From Pirellulaceae bacterium (GTDB taxonomy: Bacteria > Planctomycetota > Planctomycetia > Pirellulales > Pirellulaceae): a stretch of 64,000 nt of DNA. The DNA lies in assembly GCA_022448645.1 (NCBI GenBank), contig JAKVBZ010000010.1:1-64000 (forward strand), in the 5' to 3' direction. Shown here piece after piece: positions 11,936-22,162 of this stretch. The position numbers and the translations under genes are program-made. Each line of letters begins with the position of its first letter. Within the stretch, counting starts at the first letter, position 1. A model generated the notes under the pieces. That model saw nothing but the letters and a program-made list of their open reading frames with translations. It did not search any database and had not been told where the DNA came from.

Positions 11936-12849
11936 ACATGCCTCCCGTTTTTTGTCGATATGGGGGCATGCAAGTAGCCATGGTACGCTCTAGAGCCGTT
12001 CTCAACCTCCGCGCCTGACGGACTGCCGTGGCGAGTAAGTAAGGCCATGCCGACCGCAAGCGCAACAAATATAAAACTGGCCACAGTCAAGTATGCAATT
12101 TTCTTACCTTGCCGAGCTGGTTTGTAGAAGCGATTGAACAAAATCGCCGCGAACTGCCAGGATAACAAAATACCCGATCCCCAAACGACACTTCCGGACC
12201 AAGGCGTTGTGGAAATCTCGTTGACCGATTTGACGAGATTGAGAATCACCCCCGAAACAACTCCCAAGACGAGTAAGCAGGAGGACACCACCAGGCAATG
12301 AACATTCGCCGCCTGCAACCACTCCAAACTGGGTAATTCCAAGCCGTGACGTGGTGGCAACTTTCGTTTCAGGCGACTGGCTTGGACCAAGTACATGCTT
12401 CCGGCGACAAATCCCAAGGCCACGACCACTGTTCCCAGCAATAGCGCCACACCATGAATCGTTCCCCAACCACGTGTCGCTTCACTTTGCGAGAATGGTG
12501 GTAACTCGCGCCAGGCCCATGCCACCACGATCAGTCCGAGCACAAGGGGTAGGACAAACAAGCCCAGTGCTACCCTTGGTCGATAAACCGTGAACAGGAG
12601 GTAGCCAGCTGCCAGGGTCCAGGAAACGACCAGGCACCAGTCATACCAACTTGACAACGGCAATCCATCTGCCATTTCATGTTGTGCTCGTACTATGAGA
12701 TAAATGGAATGTGCGAACAAACCAGCGGCGGCAAATCCGAATATCAATGCGAACCGAGCGCCTGCTTGAAACAGAAGTCGTGTCCCCTCCAGGAAGAGTG
12801 ACACCACATAACAAGCCGTAAAACATAATAGCGAAATACCGGAGAACAT
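11932..12849 (-). CDS. HemX/CcsA-type cytochrome c assembly membrane protein
   Basis: A 305-residue protein with about eight hydrophobic segments. The segment WGTIHGVALLLGTVVVALGFVAG followed by SMYLVQASRLKRK, and a later NVHCLVVSS, resemble the cytochrome c assembly (CcsA/CcmC/HemX) family. The tryptophan-rich haem-handling motif of true CcsA (WGxxWxWD) was not seen, which favours the HemX subgroup. HemX-like proteins are often next to hemA and are thought to affect HemA level or activity; that role is inferred here from family and from the four-base overlap with hemA. Confidence 0.75.
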   Translation of the reverse strand: MFSGISLLCFTACYVVSLFLEGTRLLFQAGARFALIFGFAAAGLFAHSIYLIVRAQHEMADGLPLSSWYDWCLVVSWTLAAGYLLFTVYRPRVALGLFVLPLVLGLIVVAWAWRELPPFSQSEATRGWGTIHGVALLLGTVVVALGFVAGSMYLVQASRLKRKLPPRHGLELPSLEWLQAANVHCLVVSSCLLVLGVVSGVILNLVKSVNEISTTPWSGSVVWGSGILLSWQFAAILFNRFYKPARQGKKIAYLTVASFIFVALAVGMALLTRHGSPSGAEVENGSRAYHGYLHAPISTKNGRHV

Positions 12850-12877
12850 GTTCGCTCACTTGACGTGAATAAATCGG

Positions 12878-13930
12878 TTAGCCCTCTGCCAATCCATAAT
12901 CCTTTAGTTTTTTGTAGAGCGTATTTCGGTTGATGCCGAGTTTTGCGGCCGCTTTAGTCTGTACATTATTGCATGACAACATGACTTGAGCGATCAGTTC
13001 ACGCTCTACGCGATTTACGACTTTCTTGTGCAGGCTGTCTTCGCTTGGTCCGGCGTCGGCAAGTCCACGCTGTACCACGTGTTGAGTCAATGTCTCCAAA
13101 TCCGCAGCGGGAACGCCATGGGCCTGCGTCTGGCGACCCAGCACCTGGTCAGGCAGCAATTCACAGGTCAGTTCGTCGCCTGTGGCCAGCACGACAGCTC
13201 GCTCGATGTAATTCTGCAATTCTCTCACGTTTCCCGGCCAGCTGTACGCTAACATAGCATCCATGGCTTCTTGTTGAATGTGAACAACATACCTGTCGTT
13301 CAGCTCGTTGTAGTAGTCCAGGAAGTGTACGACCAGTTCTGGGATGTCTTCGCCCCTTTCACGTAGGGGAGGTAAGTTTACTGGAACCACGTTCAAACGG
13401 TAGTAAAGATCTTCCCGAAACAGTTCGTTTCCAACTTGTGCCATCAAATCCCGGTTGCTGGCTGCGATTACGCGAGTATCCACACGTAGCGTCTGAGTGT
13501 CCCCGACACGTTCGAATTCGCGTTCTTGCAAGACACGCAGTAACTTCACCTGTAGGTAAATCGAGGTCGAATTGATTTCGTCCAGAAAAATAGTCCCACC
13601 GTGAGCGGCTTCGAATCGCCCCGTACGATTGCTGACGGCACCGGTAAACGCTCCTCGAACGTGGCCGAACAGCTCGCTCTCCAGCAGGCCTTCGGGCAAA
13701 GCCCCGCAGTTGACTTTGACGAAAGCGCTACCACCGCGATCGCTCAGCTGGTGGATCGCATTGGCGATCAGCTCTTTGCCGGTTCCTGTTTCACCCTGCA
13801 GCAAAACCGACGCATTGCTGCGGGCCACCTGATGTGTGACCCGGTAAACTTCCTCCATCGCCGGACTCGTGCCAATGATCCCGGCAACGGGGGAACCTGA
13901 AGGTTGCTGGCTGGAGGGGAATAATGACAT
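12878..13930 (-). CDS. Sigma-54-dependent transcriptional activator without receiver domain
   Basis: A 350-residue NtrC-family activator. Seen: an AAA+ domain with Walker A GETGTGKE, the sigma-54-contacting loop GAFTGA, Walker B GGTIFLDEIN, LQVKLLRVLQE, arginine-finger region FREDLYYRLNVVPVNLPPLRER, SWPGNVRELQNYIERAV, and a C-terminal Fis-type helix-turn-helix (TKAAAKLGINRNTLYKKLKDYGL). There is no N-terminal receiver, PAS or GAF domain: only about 20 residues precede the AAA+ core, so its signal must come from elsewhere. It directly follows the HEAT-repeat gene (24 bases), whose receiver-like segment could be a partner; that is inference. Confidence 0.93.
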   Translation of the reverse strand: MSLFPSSQQPSGSPVAGIIGTSPAMEEVYRVTHQVARSNASVLLQGETGTGKELIANAIHQLSDRGGSAFVKVNCGALPEGLLESELFGHVRGAFTGAVSNRTGRFEAAHGGTIFLDEINSTSIYLQVKLLRVLQEREFERVGDTQTLRVDTRVIAASNRDLMAQVGNELFREDLYYRLNVVPVNLPPLRERGEDIPELVVHFLDYYNELNDRYVVHIQQEAMDAMLAYSWPGNVRELQNYIERAVVLATGDELTCELLPDQVLGRQTQAHGVPAADLETLTQHVVQRGLADAGPSEDSLHKKVVNRVERELIAQVMLSCNNVQTKAAAKLGINRNTLYKKLKDYGLAEG

Positions 13931-13954
13931 TAGAGACCATGAAAGGGTCAGCTT

Positions 13955-16147
13955 CTAAGACGCGCCACCCTTGTGTTGCGATTCGAAGGCGTCTAATACG
14001 CTGCCCAGGACCACTTGAATTTCTTTGTCCAAATGACGGCTCGAGTTATATTTCTCATACTGAGCCAGTATTTCGCTCTTAGTTAACAAGAGACCGCGCC
14101 GTTCGATGGCAATATGTATTGCATCGGCCGCCACCTGTCTGAACGCGATCGATTGTGATTCGGCATTGACCGAATTTACCAGGGCTCGTTGAGCGGTCGG
14201 AGAACCAATCATTCCCATCAATCGCGCCGTTTCGATGTTCAACTCTGGGATCCACAAGGCTTCCGCCAACTGTCGTTCGTGGCCGAGCAGTTCGTAGAAT
14301 CCATACTGATCGCGATTGGTAGCCAAACGAACCAGCCAGCTCAAAGCCTGCTGGGCTTGCGCCAAGCGTTCTGTAGGTTGCAGGCAGTACTCTGTTTGCA
14401 ACTCAAGCAGGTCCCCTACGTGCCAGCGCATGGCATCGATGGTGTAAGGTTCCATGACAGGTAACACCCGTTCCATTCGGCCGGCAAGTAGCCAGGTTGC
14501 TTCGCGATTTCCGTCTCGAGCCATGAGCGCAATAGGCAATTTGGCAGTTCGCGATTCCGTGCGGAGCGACTGAATCAGTTGATTTGCATTGGGCCAACTG
14601 ATCGCGTCGCTCAATAGCGCTAAATCGTAGTCAGCCGACTTGGTGGCTAATTCAAAGAAGGCTTTGCTGCTCGAAACAAGATCGGTGACAAAGCCAAGTT
14701 CTTCCAGCATGCCGGCAATGTCGCTTCCCCGATGCTCATTCGGGAAACCTATCAACGCTCTCGCTTTCCCCGTGGTCTGTGCCAGTTCGACGAGCGTTTT
14801 CACCAACAGGCTCGACCCGGCATACGGTTCCACAGGATCTAACTTCATGATGGTTCGCACGGCCGCAAACCGCACCCGAGGATGAGGGTCTTTTAAAGCT
14901 TGGACAAGAGTTCGGGGTTGCGAGCTGGAGGCTGCCAACGCGTTACGGCTACCTAGGAATTCAAGAAGCTCTAGGCAGGCGATGGCAGCAGCTGGTTGCT
15001 TCCGATCTAAGGCCAGCTGAAGTACCTCTTCCAACAGCTCCGCTGATATGTCCGCTTCCCGTTGGTGAACCTTAGCAGGTAGAAGCCGGTGGATGCCCGT
15101 AGTAAGCTTGGCCGCTTCTAATCGAGCCAGCGTAGCCTGTACCCAATAGTCGTGTCGTTGGGGTCGAAGCAAACTTAGATGCTCCGCCAAACGAGCTAGT
15201 CGCTCAGCCTGAGCCACGCGCAGATCGACTTGTGCCGCTTCGAGTGACTGATCTTTCTCGCGCCAACGCCAGCGAGTCGTTTGCCCCGCTATATCACTGT
15301 TTCCACGTGCCAGATTGCCATCGGAGGTTTGTTCGATCTCCCGTAACAACAGTTCTTCTGCTTCCCAGGGCTGCGGTGTCGAACCGATAAGAACTTCCAA
15401 CGCCTGACGAGCTGCAGACTGAACGTATCTTGGTTCCCCAGACGAATAGGCAAGGCCCACGAGAGAACTGACTGCTCGGGTATCCTTCAGTTGACCCAGT
15501 AGCTGGATCGCCTCGATACGAACCGACGATTGGTCGCTGGCCATGGCGGCCACCAAGGGATCCACTGCGGCTTTGCCCAGTTGGAGGACGGTCTTCCTGG
15601 CTGCCCGGTGTGAGGCCGAGCGGTCTTGGTCCGCGAGAATTTGGAGTAGAGGCCCCACTGCGGCTGCTCCGACGCGGCGCAATCCGGCAACCGAAGCATG
15701 ACGCACCGCCTCGTTCTCGCTCGCCAGGTCTTGCAGCCACATGGCTATCCGTTTGGGATCACGTGCGTGTGCTTCGGCTGCTTCTAGCACCTGACGGGCC
15801 AATTCGGCTCCGGCCGGTTGTAGCTCATTCTCTTGCGCAAAGCTAATAAAGACTCCCGGGCCAAAGCGGTTGTATAGCTTCACCAAGCGAGAGCGGCTCT
15901 GTTTCGCTGCTACAATTTGTTGGAGTAATTCGCTTGCCAAATCGTGCCGATGCAGGTTGGCAAGCACTCGCGCCGCGCGCACTTTTGCGGACGGTGTCTG
16001 GGGATCCGATTCCAGGATGGCAAGCACCGCCGGATCGGTTTCTATGGCGAAACTCACCGTGGGCGCGTGCCAGGAGAGGCAGCCGGCAACCAATAACATA
16101 GCGATCCCATACCACACCGGAACGACTGACCGATGTTTTCTGGGCAT
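13955..16147 (-). CDS. Secreted or anchored HEAT-repeat protein with a receiver-like segment
   Basis: Of unassigned function. The ATG at 16147 begins MPRKHRSVVPVWYGIAMLLV, a signal peptide or anchor; the frame stays open to an ATG at 16333, adding 62 unconserved residues. Seen: several HEAT/PBS-lyase-type helical repeats (for example VRHASVAGLRRVGAAAVGPL and VRIEAIQLLGQLKDTRAV), and a second set near the C-terminus. Between them is a stretch that reads like a response-regulator receiver: ARALIGFPNEHRGSDIAGML, YDLALLSDAI at the position of the phospho-acceptor strand, then LPIALMARD. The usual acceptor aspartate is not certain. It sits between argH and the sigma-54 activator. Confidence 0.7.
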   Translation of the reverse strand: MPRKHRSVVPVWYGIAMLLVAGCLSWHAPTVSFAIETDPAVLAILESDPQTPSAKVRAARVLANLHRHDLASELLQQIVAAKQSRSRLVKLYNRFGPGVFISFAQENELQPAGAELARQVLEAAEAHARDPKRIAMWLQDLASENEAVRHASVAGLRRVGAAAVGPLLQILADQDRSASHRAARKTVLQLGKAAVDPLVAAMASDQSSVRIEAIQLLGQLKDTRAVSSLVGLAYSSGEPRYVQSAARQALEVLIGSTPQPWEAEELLLREIEQTSDGNLARGNSDIAGQTTRWRWREKDQSLEAAQVDLRVAQAERLARLAEHLSLLRPQRHDYWVQATLARLEAAKLTTGIHRLLPAKVHQREADISAELLEEVLQLALDRKQPAAAIACLELLEFLGSRNALAASSSQPRTLVQALKDPHPRVRFAAVRTIMKLDPVEPYAGSSLLVKTLVELAQTTGKARALIGFPNEHRGSDIAGMLEELGFVTDLVSSSKAFFELATKSADYDLALLSDAISWPNANQLIQSLRTESRTAKLPIALMARDGNREATWLLAGRMERVLPVMEPYTIDAMRWHVGDLLELQTEYCLQPTERLAQAQQALSWLVRLATNRDQYGFYELLGHERQLAEALWIPELNIETARLMGMIGSPTAQRALVNSVNAESQSIAFRQVAADAIHIAIERRGLLLTKSEILAQYEKYNSSRHLDKEIQVVLGSVLDAFESQHKGGAS

Positions 16148-16373
16148 GAGCGGGAGCACCGCAGCGTCTGGTTTTGCGAAAGAGCCGGGAACTCGCGTTC
16201 CACGACTCGAGGATTCTGAAACCGTTTCTAGGTTGCGCCAACGACACGCATGATTGAATGAGGAGACGCCAGGTGGGTGCTGACGACTGGCGGGTTGAGA
16301 ATCAAACGATGTAGAAAGCCAGTCAAGGTGCATAATTCACTCGCTACTGGTGGTGAGGCGTCGATCAACTCTG

Positions 16374-17756
16374 TTAGGCTACGCCTAGTTTTTGTTTCCA
16401 TTGTTCGATTTGTCGCTCCACCTCATGCGGCGCGGTTGATCCGTAACTGGTAAAAGCCCGGACTGCGTTCTCAACCCCCAGCACGTCATAGACGTTCTTG
16501 TCAAGCAGCGGGTGCGCCGCTTGAAATGTTTCCACAGGTAAATCACTCAGGGTAACACCGCGACTTACAGCGTCTCGTACCAACGTTCCGACCAGTTCAT
16601 GAGCCGTCCGCTGAGCGATGCCACACTTGATCATAAATTCCATCAATGTTGTTGCGTCGAGATGGCCTTGGTCCAGCCGTGATGCAATGGTTTCACGATT
16701 CAATTGGGCATCAATTACCAAAGGCAAAGCCAATTCAAGGCAGTTTTCGACAGTATCCACCGAATCAAACAACGGCCGCTTGTCCTCTTGTAGATCTCGG
16801 TTGTAGGCTAAAGGCAAACCCTTGATCAGTGTCAGCAAGCTGGTCAGGTTTCCCACCACGCGCCCGGTTTTTCCACGTATGAGTTCGAGCACATCCGGGT
16901 TGATTTTTTGAGGCATGATTGACGAGCCGGTGCATAGTTTGTCCGGCAAATCTAAAAATCCGTATTCGACGGTCGACCAAAGAATCCAATCCTCAGCCCA
17001 ACCACTCAAATGTTCGGCGATCATTGTCAATACAAATGCCAGCTCCACGACAAAATCGCGGTCACTGGAAACGTCCAGGCTATTGGATGCCACGCTGTCA
17101 AAGCTTAAAGCCTGCGATACGTGGTCACGGTTAATCTCTAAACTGGTCCCGGCCACTGCCGCAGCTCCCAAGCTGCAGACGTTCAGTCGGCGACGGCAGC
17201 CGGCCAGACGATCACGATCTCGCTCTAGTTTTTCGCAATAAGCCAACCAATAGTGTGGAGCCAGAACCGGTTGGGCTCGTTGTAAATGGGTATAAGCCGG
17301 CAGGATCACATCTGAGTCACCGGTACACCGGCCGACCCAGGCAAGCTGTAAATCGACGATTCGGTGATCAATGCGATCTATGGCATCTCGCGACCAAAGG
17401 CGCAGATCTGTCGAGACTTGGTCGTTGCGACTACGCGCAGTGTGCAGTTTTCTGCCGATATCCCCCAGCCGTTCCGTCAGGACCGCCTCGATGTTCATGT
17501 GAACGTCTTCGCGGTCCTCGGAAAAAATGAATTCCCCGGCAGAAATTTCTTTTTCGATTTCCCTTAGCTCAGACTCAATTTGACCAGCTTCTTCCGGTGA
17601 TAAGAGCCCCACTGAGGCCAGCATCTGAGCATGGGCGATCGAAGCGGCGATATCATGCGCGTACAATCGGCGATCGAAGCTTACGCTTTCAGTAAACTTG
17701 ACGACCCGTCGATCGGTCGCCTCGCTAAAGACTCCACCGCGAGCGGGACTTGTCAC
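16374..17756 (-). CDS. argH: Argininosuccinate lyase
   Basis: It cleaves argininosuccinate to arginine and fumarate, the last step of arginine synthesis. Seen: FSEATDRRVVKFTESVSFDR at the N-terminus, SIAHAQML, the TARSRNDQVSTDLRLW motif, THLQRAQPV, and the fumarase-superfamily signature GSSIMPQKINPD carrying the catalytic serine. The GTG at 17756 (reading TSPARGGVF next) has GAGG just upstream and matches where homologues begin; GTG 17798 and ATG 17792 are further upstream but add Cys-rich unconserved residues. It leads a same-strand run to hemA. argG is not in the window. Confidence 0.94.
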   Translation of the reverse strand: MTSPARGGVFSEATDRRVVKFTESVSFDRRLYAHDIAASIAHAQMLASVGLLSPEEAGQIESELREIEKEISAGEFIFSEDREDVHMNIEAVLTERLGDIGRKLHTARSRNDQVSTDLRLWSRDAIDRIDHRIVDLQLAWVGRCTGDSDVILPAYTHLQRAQPVLAPHYWLAYCEKLERDRDRLAGCRRRLNVCSLGAAAVAGTSLEINRDHVSQALSFDSVASNSLDVSSDRDFVVELAFVLTMIAEHLSGWAEDWILWSTVEYGFLDLPDKLCTGSSIMPQKINPDVLELIRGKTGRVVGNLTSLLTLIKGLPLAYNRDLQEDKRPLFDSVDTVENCLELALPLVIDAQLNRETIASRLDQGHLDATTLMEFMIKCGIAQRTAHELVGTLVRDAVSRGVTLSDLPVETFQAAHPLLDKNVYDVLGVENAVRAFTSYGSTAPHEVERQIEQWKQKLGVA

Positions 17757-18039
17757 CGATGCCTCATTTCTATCGCACTGCGTACAGAGCATGCACACGG
17801 AACCAACATATTTATGCTAAATGGTTTACGACGAATGGTCAACTAACAGCCCTAGCTAGGATGCTTATATTCTAGGCAATGGTTCCGGATGATAACGATT
17901 CCTCAAGTTATTTGGATGGTTCGGGCCTTGAACAGGCACCTCACAGCCTGTTAGCATCGAGAAGTTTTTATCCGCTCAGGCGGTCGTAGAACAGCTTCGG
18001 GTACACTGGCCAACAGAAAGATTCGAGGAAAGACACACC

Positions 18040-21000
18040 GTGCCGAGAAGAGATGACCTGGAAAAAATACTGTTGATTGGGTCTGGTCCGATCGTTATCG
18101 GACAGGCTTGCGAATTTGACTATTCGGGTACGCAGGCTTGTAAAGCACTCCGCGAGGAAGGATACCAGGTCGTTTTGGTCAATTCCAATCCGGCGACCAT
18201 TATGACCGATCCAGAAACGGCGGATCGGACGTATATCGAACCGCTTTCCTGGCAAGTCGTTGCCAAAGTGATCGAGCAAGAACGGCCAGACGCACTGCTT
18301 CCCACGCTGGGTGGCCAGACCGGATTGAATCTAGCGATGGACTTGTCCAAGCATGGTGTCTTGGAGCAATTTGGGGTGGAAATGATCGGCGCCAATGCAG
18401 CCGTCATTGCGAAAGCCGAAGAGCGAGATCAATTCAAAACGGCCATGGAGAAGATCGGGCTGGAAGTCTGCCGTGGTGAAACCGTGCGCAATTTGGAAGG
18501 AGCGCGCCGCGTGGCTGCGGATATCGGGATGCCGTGTGTCGTACGCCCCAGTTTCACATTAGGCGGTAGTGGCTCGGCAATCGCTTACAACAAGGAAGAA
18601 TTTGAAACACTGGTCCGTCGAGGTTTGGACCAGTCGCCGGTCACGGAAGTGCTTATCGAGGAATCGGTTCTGGGCTGGAAAGAGTACGAGATGGAAGTGA
18701 TGCGCGACATGGATGATAACGTCGTCATCATTTGTTCCATCGAGAACTTTGATCCTATGGGAGTCCATACGGGTGATTCGATTACCGTGGCTCCCGCGCA
18801 GACGCTGACGGACAAAGAGTACCAACGGATGCGAGATGCAAGTCTCGAGGTGATTCGCGAGATTGGCGTCGAGACAGGTGGTTCTAATATCCAATTTGCT
18901 ATCGACCCTCGAACCGGTCGAATGATCGTGATCGAGATGAACCCGCGCGTGAGCCGGTCCAGCGCCCTGGCTTCTAAGGCAACCGGCTTTCCGATTGCCA
19001 AAATTGCTGCCAAGCTGGCGGTCGGCTACCGACTGCACGAGCTTCCTAACGACATCACTCGTGAAACGCTGGCTTGTTTTGAGCCAACCATTGATTATGT
19101 CGTAACTAAGATTCCACGATTCGCCTTTGAGAAATTCCCGGAAGCCGATCCGACGTTGACCACACAGATGAAGAGTGTTGGCGAAACGATGGCCATCGGG
19201 CGTACCTTCAAAGAGTCCTTTCAAAAAGCCCTTCGGGGTCTGGAGGTTGGTAGTTTCGGCTTTGGCTCCGACAAAAGTGATCTGTGGGGCACCGATGAGC
19301 AGCCAGGCGAAGACGAGATTCGCTCGATGTTGTCCACCCCGGTACCCGATCGTGTTTGGTATTTGCGATATGCCCTCAAGAGTGGGATGTCGGTCGACGA
19401 GATCCATGATTTGACAGCCATCGATCCCTGGTTCCTGGACCATCTGGCGGAAATTGTGGAACTCGAAGACGAATTGCGGAATGCGGGGTCCGTCCAAAAC
19501 GTGGAAGACAGGCTGTTCTTGCAGGCCAAGCAGTTCGGTTTTTCCGACCGACAGTTGGCGACGATGTGGGATCGAGCCGAATTAGAGATTCGTGAGGAAC
19601 GCAAGAAGCGCGGAATCCGGGCCACTTTTAAGTCGGTGGACACGTGTGCGGCAGAGTTCGAAGCCTACACGCCATATTACTATTCAACGTACGAACAAGA
19701 AGACGAGACCCCGACCAAAGCTCCCGGCCAGCAACGCATCATGATTCTCGGAGGTGGGCCCAACCGGATCGGACAGGGCATTGAATTCGATTATTGTTGT
19801 TGCCAGGCCAGTTTTGCGCTGCGAGAACTGGGTATTGAATCGGTCATGGTCAACTCCAACCCGGAAACCGTCAGCACCGATTATGACACTAGCGATTTGC
19901 TCTTCTTTGAACCGTTGACGGCCGAAGATGTTCTGAATATTTTCGATCGGGTGCAGCCGGATGGAGTGATTGTCCAGTTCGGCGGTCAGACGCCGCTCAA
20001 TTTGGCTCGTGCACTTTCTAGTGCGGGTGTACCGATTATCGGCACGAGCGTGGATACCATTGAAGCGGCAGAAGATCGAGAAAAGTTTCAACAACTATTG
20101 CGCCGGCTGAATCTCAAGCAACCCGCTAATGCGATCGCCCGCACCATGGATCAGGCTCGCGCTAAAGCCAAAGAAGTTGGCTTTCCCGCTCTGGTTCGTC
20201 CTAGCTTTGTTTTGGGGGGGCGTGCCATGGAGATTTGCTACGACCGGTCACAGCTGGAAAAATTTGTATCTGCGGCTTTCCAAGTCGCGCAAGGTTCGGC
20301 GGTCTTGATCGATGGATTTTTAGAAGATGCCACCGAGGTAGACGTAGACGCGATTTCTGATGGCGAGCAGGTGGTTGTCGCAGGAATTATGGAACACATC
20401 GAAGAGGCTGGTGTTCACTCCGGGGACTCGGCCTGTGCCATACCACCTTACAGTCTGTCCGCACCGGTACTGGACGAGATCCGCGCTGCGACACATGCGA
20501 TGGCTCGAGAATTGAAAGTCGTGGGACTCATGAACGTTCAGTACGCCGTCAAACGGGAAGAAGGACGGATGAATGTGTACGTTTTGGAAGTCAATCCGCG
20601 TGCCAGTCGCACCGTGCCCTTCGTGGCCAAGGCTACGGGGATGCCCGTCGCCAAAATCGCAGCCAAAGTCATGGCAGGAAGCAAGCTGGCCGACCTTGGT
20701 GTCACAACTGAACCCCTGCCGGCCGACGTGTCAGTGAAGGAAAGCGTTTTTCCATTTCGCAAGTTCGCGGGTGTCGATATCGCGCTGGGACCCGAGATGC
20801 GTAGCACAGGGGAGGTCATGGGTGTGAGCGGACGTTTCTCCATAGCGTTTGCCAAAAGTCAACTAGCCGCGGGCGTTGACCTACCCACCAGTGGCAAAAT
20901 CTTTGTCAGTGTTACCTCGCGATACAAAGACCAATTTGTAGAGTTGGCGCGACGGTTGGTCGACATGGGCTTTGAGTTGCTGGCCACAGACGGCACGACT

Positions 21001-21324
21001 CGCCGTTTTGAAGAGAGTCAAATTCCCGTCCAGCGGGTCAAAAAATTGAAAGAAGGGCGCCCCAATCTACTCGATTATCTCAATGACGGCGAAGTCGTCC
21101 TGGTAATGAATACCCCCAGCGGTAAGGGGGCCCGCACCGACGAAGGCCGGATTCGTGCAGCCGCCGTGCAACACGGGGTTCCCTGCATCACCACACTGCA
21201 GGCCGCCGAAGCAGTGGTGAAGGCCATGGAAGCGCTGCGCGAGGATGAGATGACCGTGAAGCCCTTGCAGGATCGGTTTGGGATCGAAAGCGGATCCATG
21301 GCGCAACTACCGACGCGTCGCTAG
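18040..21324 (+). CDS. carB: Carbamoyl-phosphate synthase large subunit
   Basis: It makes carbamoyl phosphate from bicarbonate, ammonia (from CarA) and two ATP, for pyrimidines and arginine. Length 1094 residues. Seen: two homologous ATP-grasp halves, first with [34 protein letters not shown] and [20 protein letters not shown]; second with [34 protein letters not shown] and [18 protein letters not shown]; and a C-terminal MGS-like allosteric domain with [13 protein letters not shown]. The GTG start has GAGGAAAG ten bases upstream. carA is not adjacent. It is divergent from argH, whose pathway also uses carbamoyl phosphate. Confidence 0.97.
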   Translation: MPRRDDLEKILLIGSGPIVIGQACEFDYSGTQACKALREEGYQVVLVNSNPATIMTDPETADRTYIEPLSWQVVAKVIEQERPDALLPTLGGQTGLNLAMDLSKHGVLEQFGVEMIGANAAVIAKAEERDQFKTAMEKIGLEVCRGETVRNLEGARRVAADIGMPCVVRPSFTLGGSGSAIAYNKEEFETLVRRGLDQSPVTEVLIEESVLGWKEYEMEVMRDMDDNVVIICSIENFDPMGVHTGDSITVAPAQTLTDKEYQRMRDASLEVIREIGVETGGSNIQFAIDPRTGRMIVIEMNPRVSRSSALASKATGFPIAKIAAKLAVGYRLHELPNDITRETLACFEPTIDYVVTKIPRFAFEKFPEADPTLTTQMKSVGETMAIGRTFKESFQKALRGLEVGSFGFGSDKSDLWGTDEQPGEDEIRSMLSTPVPDRVWYLRYALKSGMSVDEIHDLTAIDPWFLDHLAEIVELEDELRNAGSVQNVEDRLFLQAKQFGFSDRQLATMWDRAELEIREERKKRGIRATFKSVDTCAAEFEAYTPYYYSTYEQEDETPTKAPGQQRIMILGGGPNRIGQGIEFDYCCCQASFALRELGIESVMVNSNPETVSTDYDTSDLLFFEPLTAEDVLNIFDRVQPDGVIVQFGGQTPLNLARALSSAGVPIIGTSVDTIEAAEDREKFQQLLRRLNLKQPANAIARTMDQARAKAKEVGFPALVRPSFVLGGRAMEICYDRSQLEKFVSAAFQVAQGSAVLIDGFLEDATEVDVDAISDGEQVVVAGIMEHIEEAGVHSGDSACAIPPYSLSAPVLDEIRAATHAMARELKVVGLMNVQYAVKREEGRMNVYVLEVNPRASRTVPFVAKATGMPVAKIAAKVMAGSKLADLGVTTEPLPADVSVKESVFPFRKFAGVDIALGPEMRSTGEVMGVSGRFSIAFAKSQLAAGVDLPTSGKIFVSVTSRYKDQFVELARRLVDMGFELLATDGTTRRFEESQIPVQRVKKLKEGRPNLLDYLNDGEVVLVMNTPSGKGARTDEGRIRAAAVQHGVPCITTLQAAEAVVKAMEALREDEMTVKPLQDRFGIESGSMAQLPTRR

Positions 21325-21629
21325 CGACGTTGCTTCATCGCCTTGGATGCTGTTGCAGAAGTAGGCAAAGCCAGTAGTGCAATCGCCTACAGTATTATCT
21401 GCATGATATTCTTGTTTCCTTTGCCAAGAAATTTGGCAACGATGAGAATACTGTGTGGTAAGACAGCGTTGATTTCCCTCGCACCTCACCAAGCCGGGAC
21501 TGGCGCTCGCTGGTGGATGCATGCCACAGTCTTTGAGTCTGTAGGGAGGCATAGGCTATCATGAGCATAGAGCTCCGATTTTAACCCTGATCGAACATTT
21601 CCACAAATCCTTTTTCATAAGGGGTTACC
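21325..21629. other. Intergenic stretch, nothing recognised
   Basis: About 305 bases between carB and the TM2 gene. No domain-bearing frame, tRNA or clear terminator was seen. The AAGGGG ribosome-binding site of the TM2 gene lies at its right end (21619-21624). Confidence 0.5.
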
Positions 21630-22024
21630 ATGAATGGCGCTACACATCTCATGGGCGTTGGATACGTCCTCTGGATATTCGGTTTTACAGGATCCCATCG
21701 GTTCTATTACGGTCGACACGTGACCGGAACGATCTGGTTTTTTACGGGGGAGTCTTCGGCATTGGCTGGTTGATTGATGCCTTGCTTATCCCCTCCATGG
21801 ATCGTGATGCTGACCAGCGCTATGCCACTGGCTCGCTAGACTACACCTTGGCATGGGTGTTTTTAACCTTTTTTGGGCTATTCGGCATGCACCGTTTCTA
21901 CATGGGCAAATGGCTCACCGGATTGATTTATATGTTCACGGGTGGACTGTTTTTGATGGGAGTGCTCTATGATTTCTGCACGCTCAACGAACAAGTCAGC
22001 GAGATCAATCAGGTTGAAGGTTAA
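21630..22024 (+). pseudogene. Two-repeat TM2-domain membrane protein, frameshifted
   Basis: The frame from ATG 21630 reads MNGATHLMGVGYVLWIFGF, then GSHRFYYGRHVTGTIWFFTG, and stops at 21773. The following frame, open to the stop at 22024, continues the same fold: GWLIDALLIP, then GMHRFYMGKWLTGLIYMFTG and LYDFCTLNEQVSEIN. One extra G in the run of five G at 21746-21750 would restore a single protein of about 131 residues with two TM2 units, each a pair of membrane helices with the (S/M)HRFY.G turn. A sequencing or assembly error in the homopolymer, a true disabling mutation, or programmed slippage would all give this picture. TM2 function is not well defined. Confidence 0.85.
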
Positions 22025-22162
22025 AGTTGGCCTATCAAAGGAGAATTGCAGGAAAGGGTGGTCTTTCCTCTGTGGCCAAGATCCTATCCATTCGGGCGGT
22101 CCGATAACCAACATTTCTATATGCCGAAGGCCATGTATTCCCAAGCCTTATAGTGGCAATGG

